A stretch of 64,000 nt of DNA from JALZUR01 sp965205365 (GTDB lineage Bacteria > Bdellovibrionota > Bdellovibrionia > Bdellovibrionales > UBA1609). Shown here one piece after another: positions 63,870-64,000 of this stretch. The stretch covers positions 124,001 through 188,000 of the forward strand of contig CBDBGT010000005.1 in assembly GCA_965205365.1 (NCBI GenBank), given 5' to 3'. Numbering within the stretch: the stretch's first letter is position 1; the number at the start of each line of letters is the position of its first letter. Below the pieces are notes generated by a model that was not told where the DNA came from, did not search any database, and saw nothing but the letters and a program-made list of their open reading frames with translations. A program made the position numbers and the translations under genes.

Positions 63870-64000
63870 ACCCGAGTTCGAACTTTCTAAACCTACTGAA
63901 GCAGCCTTTCTTCAAGTACTTCAAAGTCTAATAGAGGGTTTTCTTGGACGCAAACAGTACGCCGTTAGTGCCGAAAGTAAATTTACCACAAAGTTTTTTG
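63870..64000 (-). mobile_element. Second IS982-family element, one end only (runs off window)
   Basis: The sequence from 63870 to the window end repeats the left end of the relic at 62260 (ACCCGAGTTCGAAC onward) with two visible substitutions. It covers the element end and the C-terminal codons of the transposase on the minus strand. Whether this copy is intact cannot be judged here. Confidence 0.8.

Overview
The window is low-GC, gene-dense bacterial DNA, roughly one third G+C by eye. It looks like a chromosome segment of a member of the Bdellovibrionota (Bdellovibrio, Bacteriovorax and relatives). The strongest pointers are a 65-residue single-histone-fold protein resembling Bdellovibrio Bd0055, many secreted proteases and lipoproteins, and a MinD-like ATPase next to a J-like/RodZ-type HTH protein. 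The assignment is inference from gene content, because no rRNA gene or other marker is present.

Layout. Positions 1-4036 hold a peptidoglycan-recycling neighbourhood: the start of anmK (minus, running off the window), a DppB/DppC-type permease pair, nagZ and an outer-membrane protein whose best start codon is ATT. Positions 4450-14268 carry a truncated-looking surface protein and then a long minus-strand housekeeping run: rpsB, tsf, pyrH, frr, uppS, cdsA, rseP, tsaB, a MinD/FlhG-like ATPase, a J-like/HTH protein and rluD. Positions 14614-22113 hold two small envelope proteins, ligA, a histone gene, an IS1634-type insertion sequence with a duplicated ligA tail and second histone gene on its far side, and a membrane metallophosphoesterase. 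Positions 22557-33577 hold a PlsC-like acyltransferase, a lipoprotein, a 2212-residue repeat lipoprotein, tatC, tatA and a hypothetical gene. Positions 34368-40375 hold a secreted protein of unknown function, two full trypsin-like protease genes in tandem, and relics of a third copy and of an ORF6N-type protein. Positions 40381-52219 hold an M16 peptidase, the hemW-grpE-J protein-LpoA-like run, a small secreted pair split at a G8 tract, and lon. Positions 52494-64000 hold a subtilisin-like lipoprotein, transposase relics, a higher-GC insert with a Fic-MerR gene between two copies of a RidA gene, a 2-aminophenol-dioxygenase-like cluster, two small exported proteins and IS982-type ends.

The dominant theme outside the housekeeping run is recent duplication. 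The IS1634-type element is flanked by a direct repeat of about 522 bp that carries a whole histone gene. The Fic insert is flanked by a direct repeat of about 593 bp that carries a whole RidA gene. The protease locus is a tandem array with a period of about 1.76 kb, whose two full copies are identical at both ends but differ across the catalytic region. The giant lipoprotein contains five 846-bp repeats. IS1634-family elements (IS1634, IS1549) are known for unusually long target duplications. This window suggests that the process can copy complete small genes.

There is no tRNA, rRNA, CRISPR array or recognisable complete phage. Several intergenic stretches of 300-950 bp are AT-rich, with nothing I could identify.
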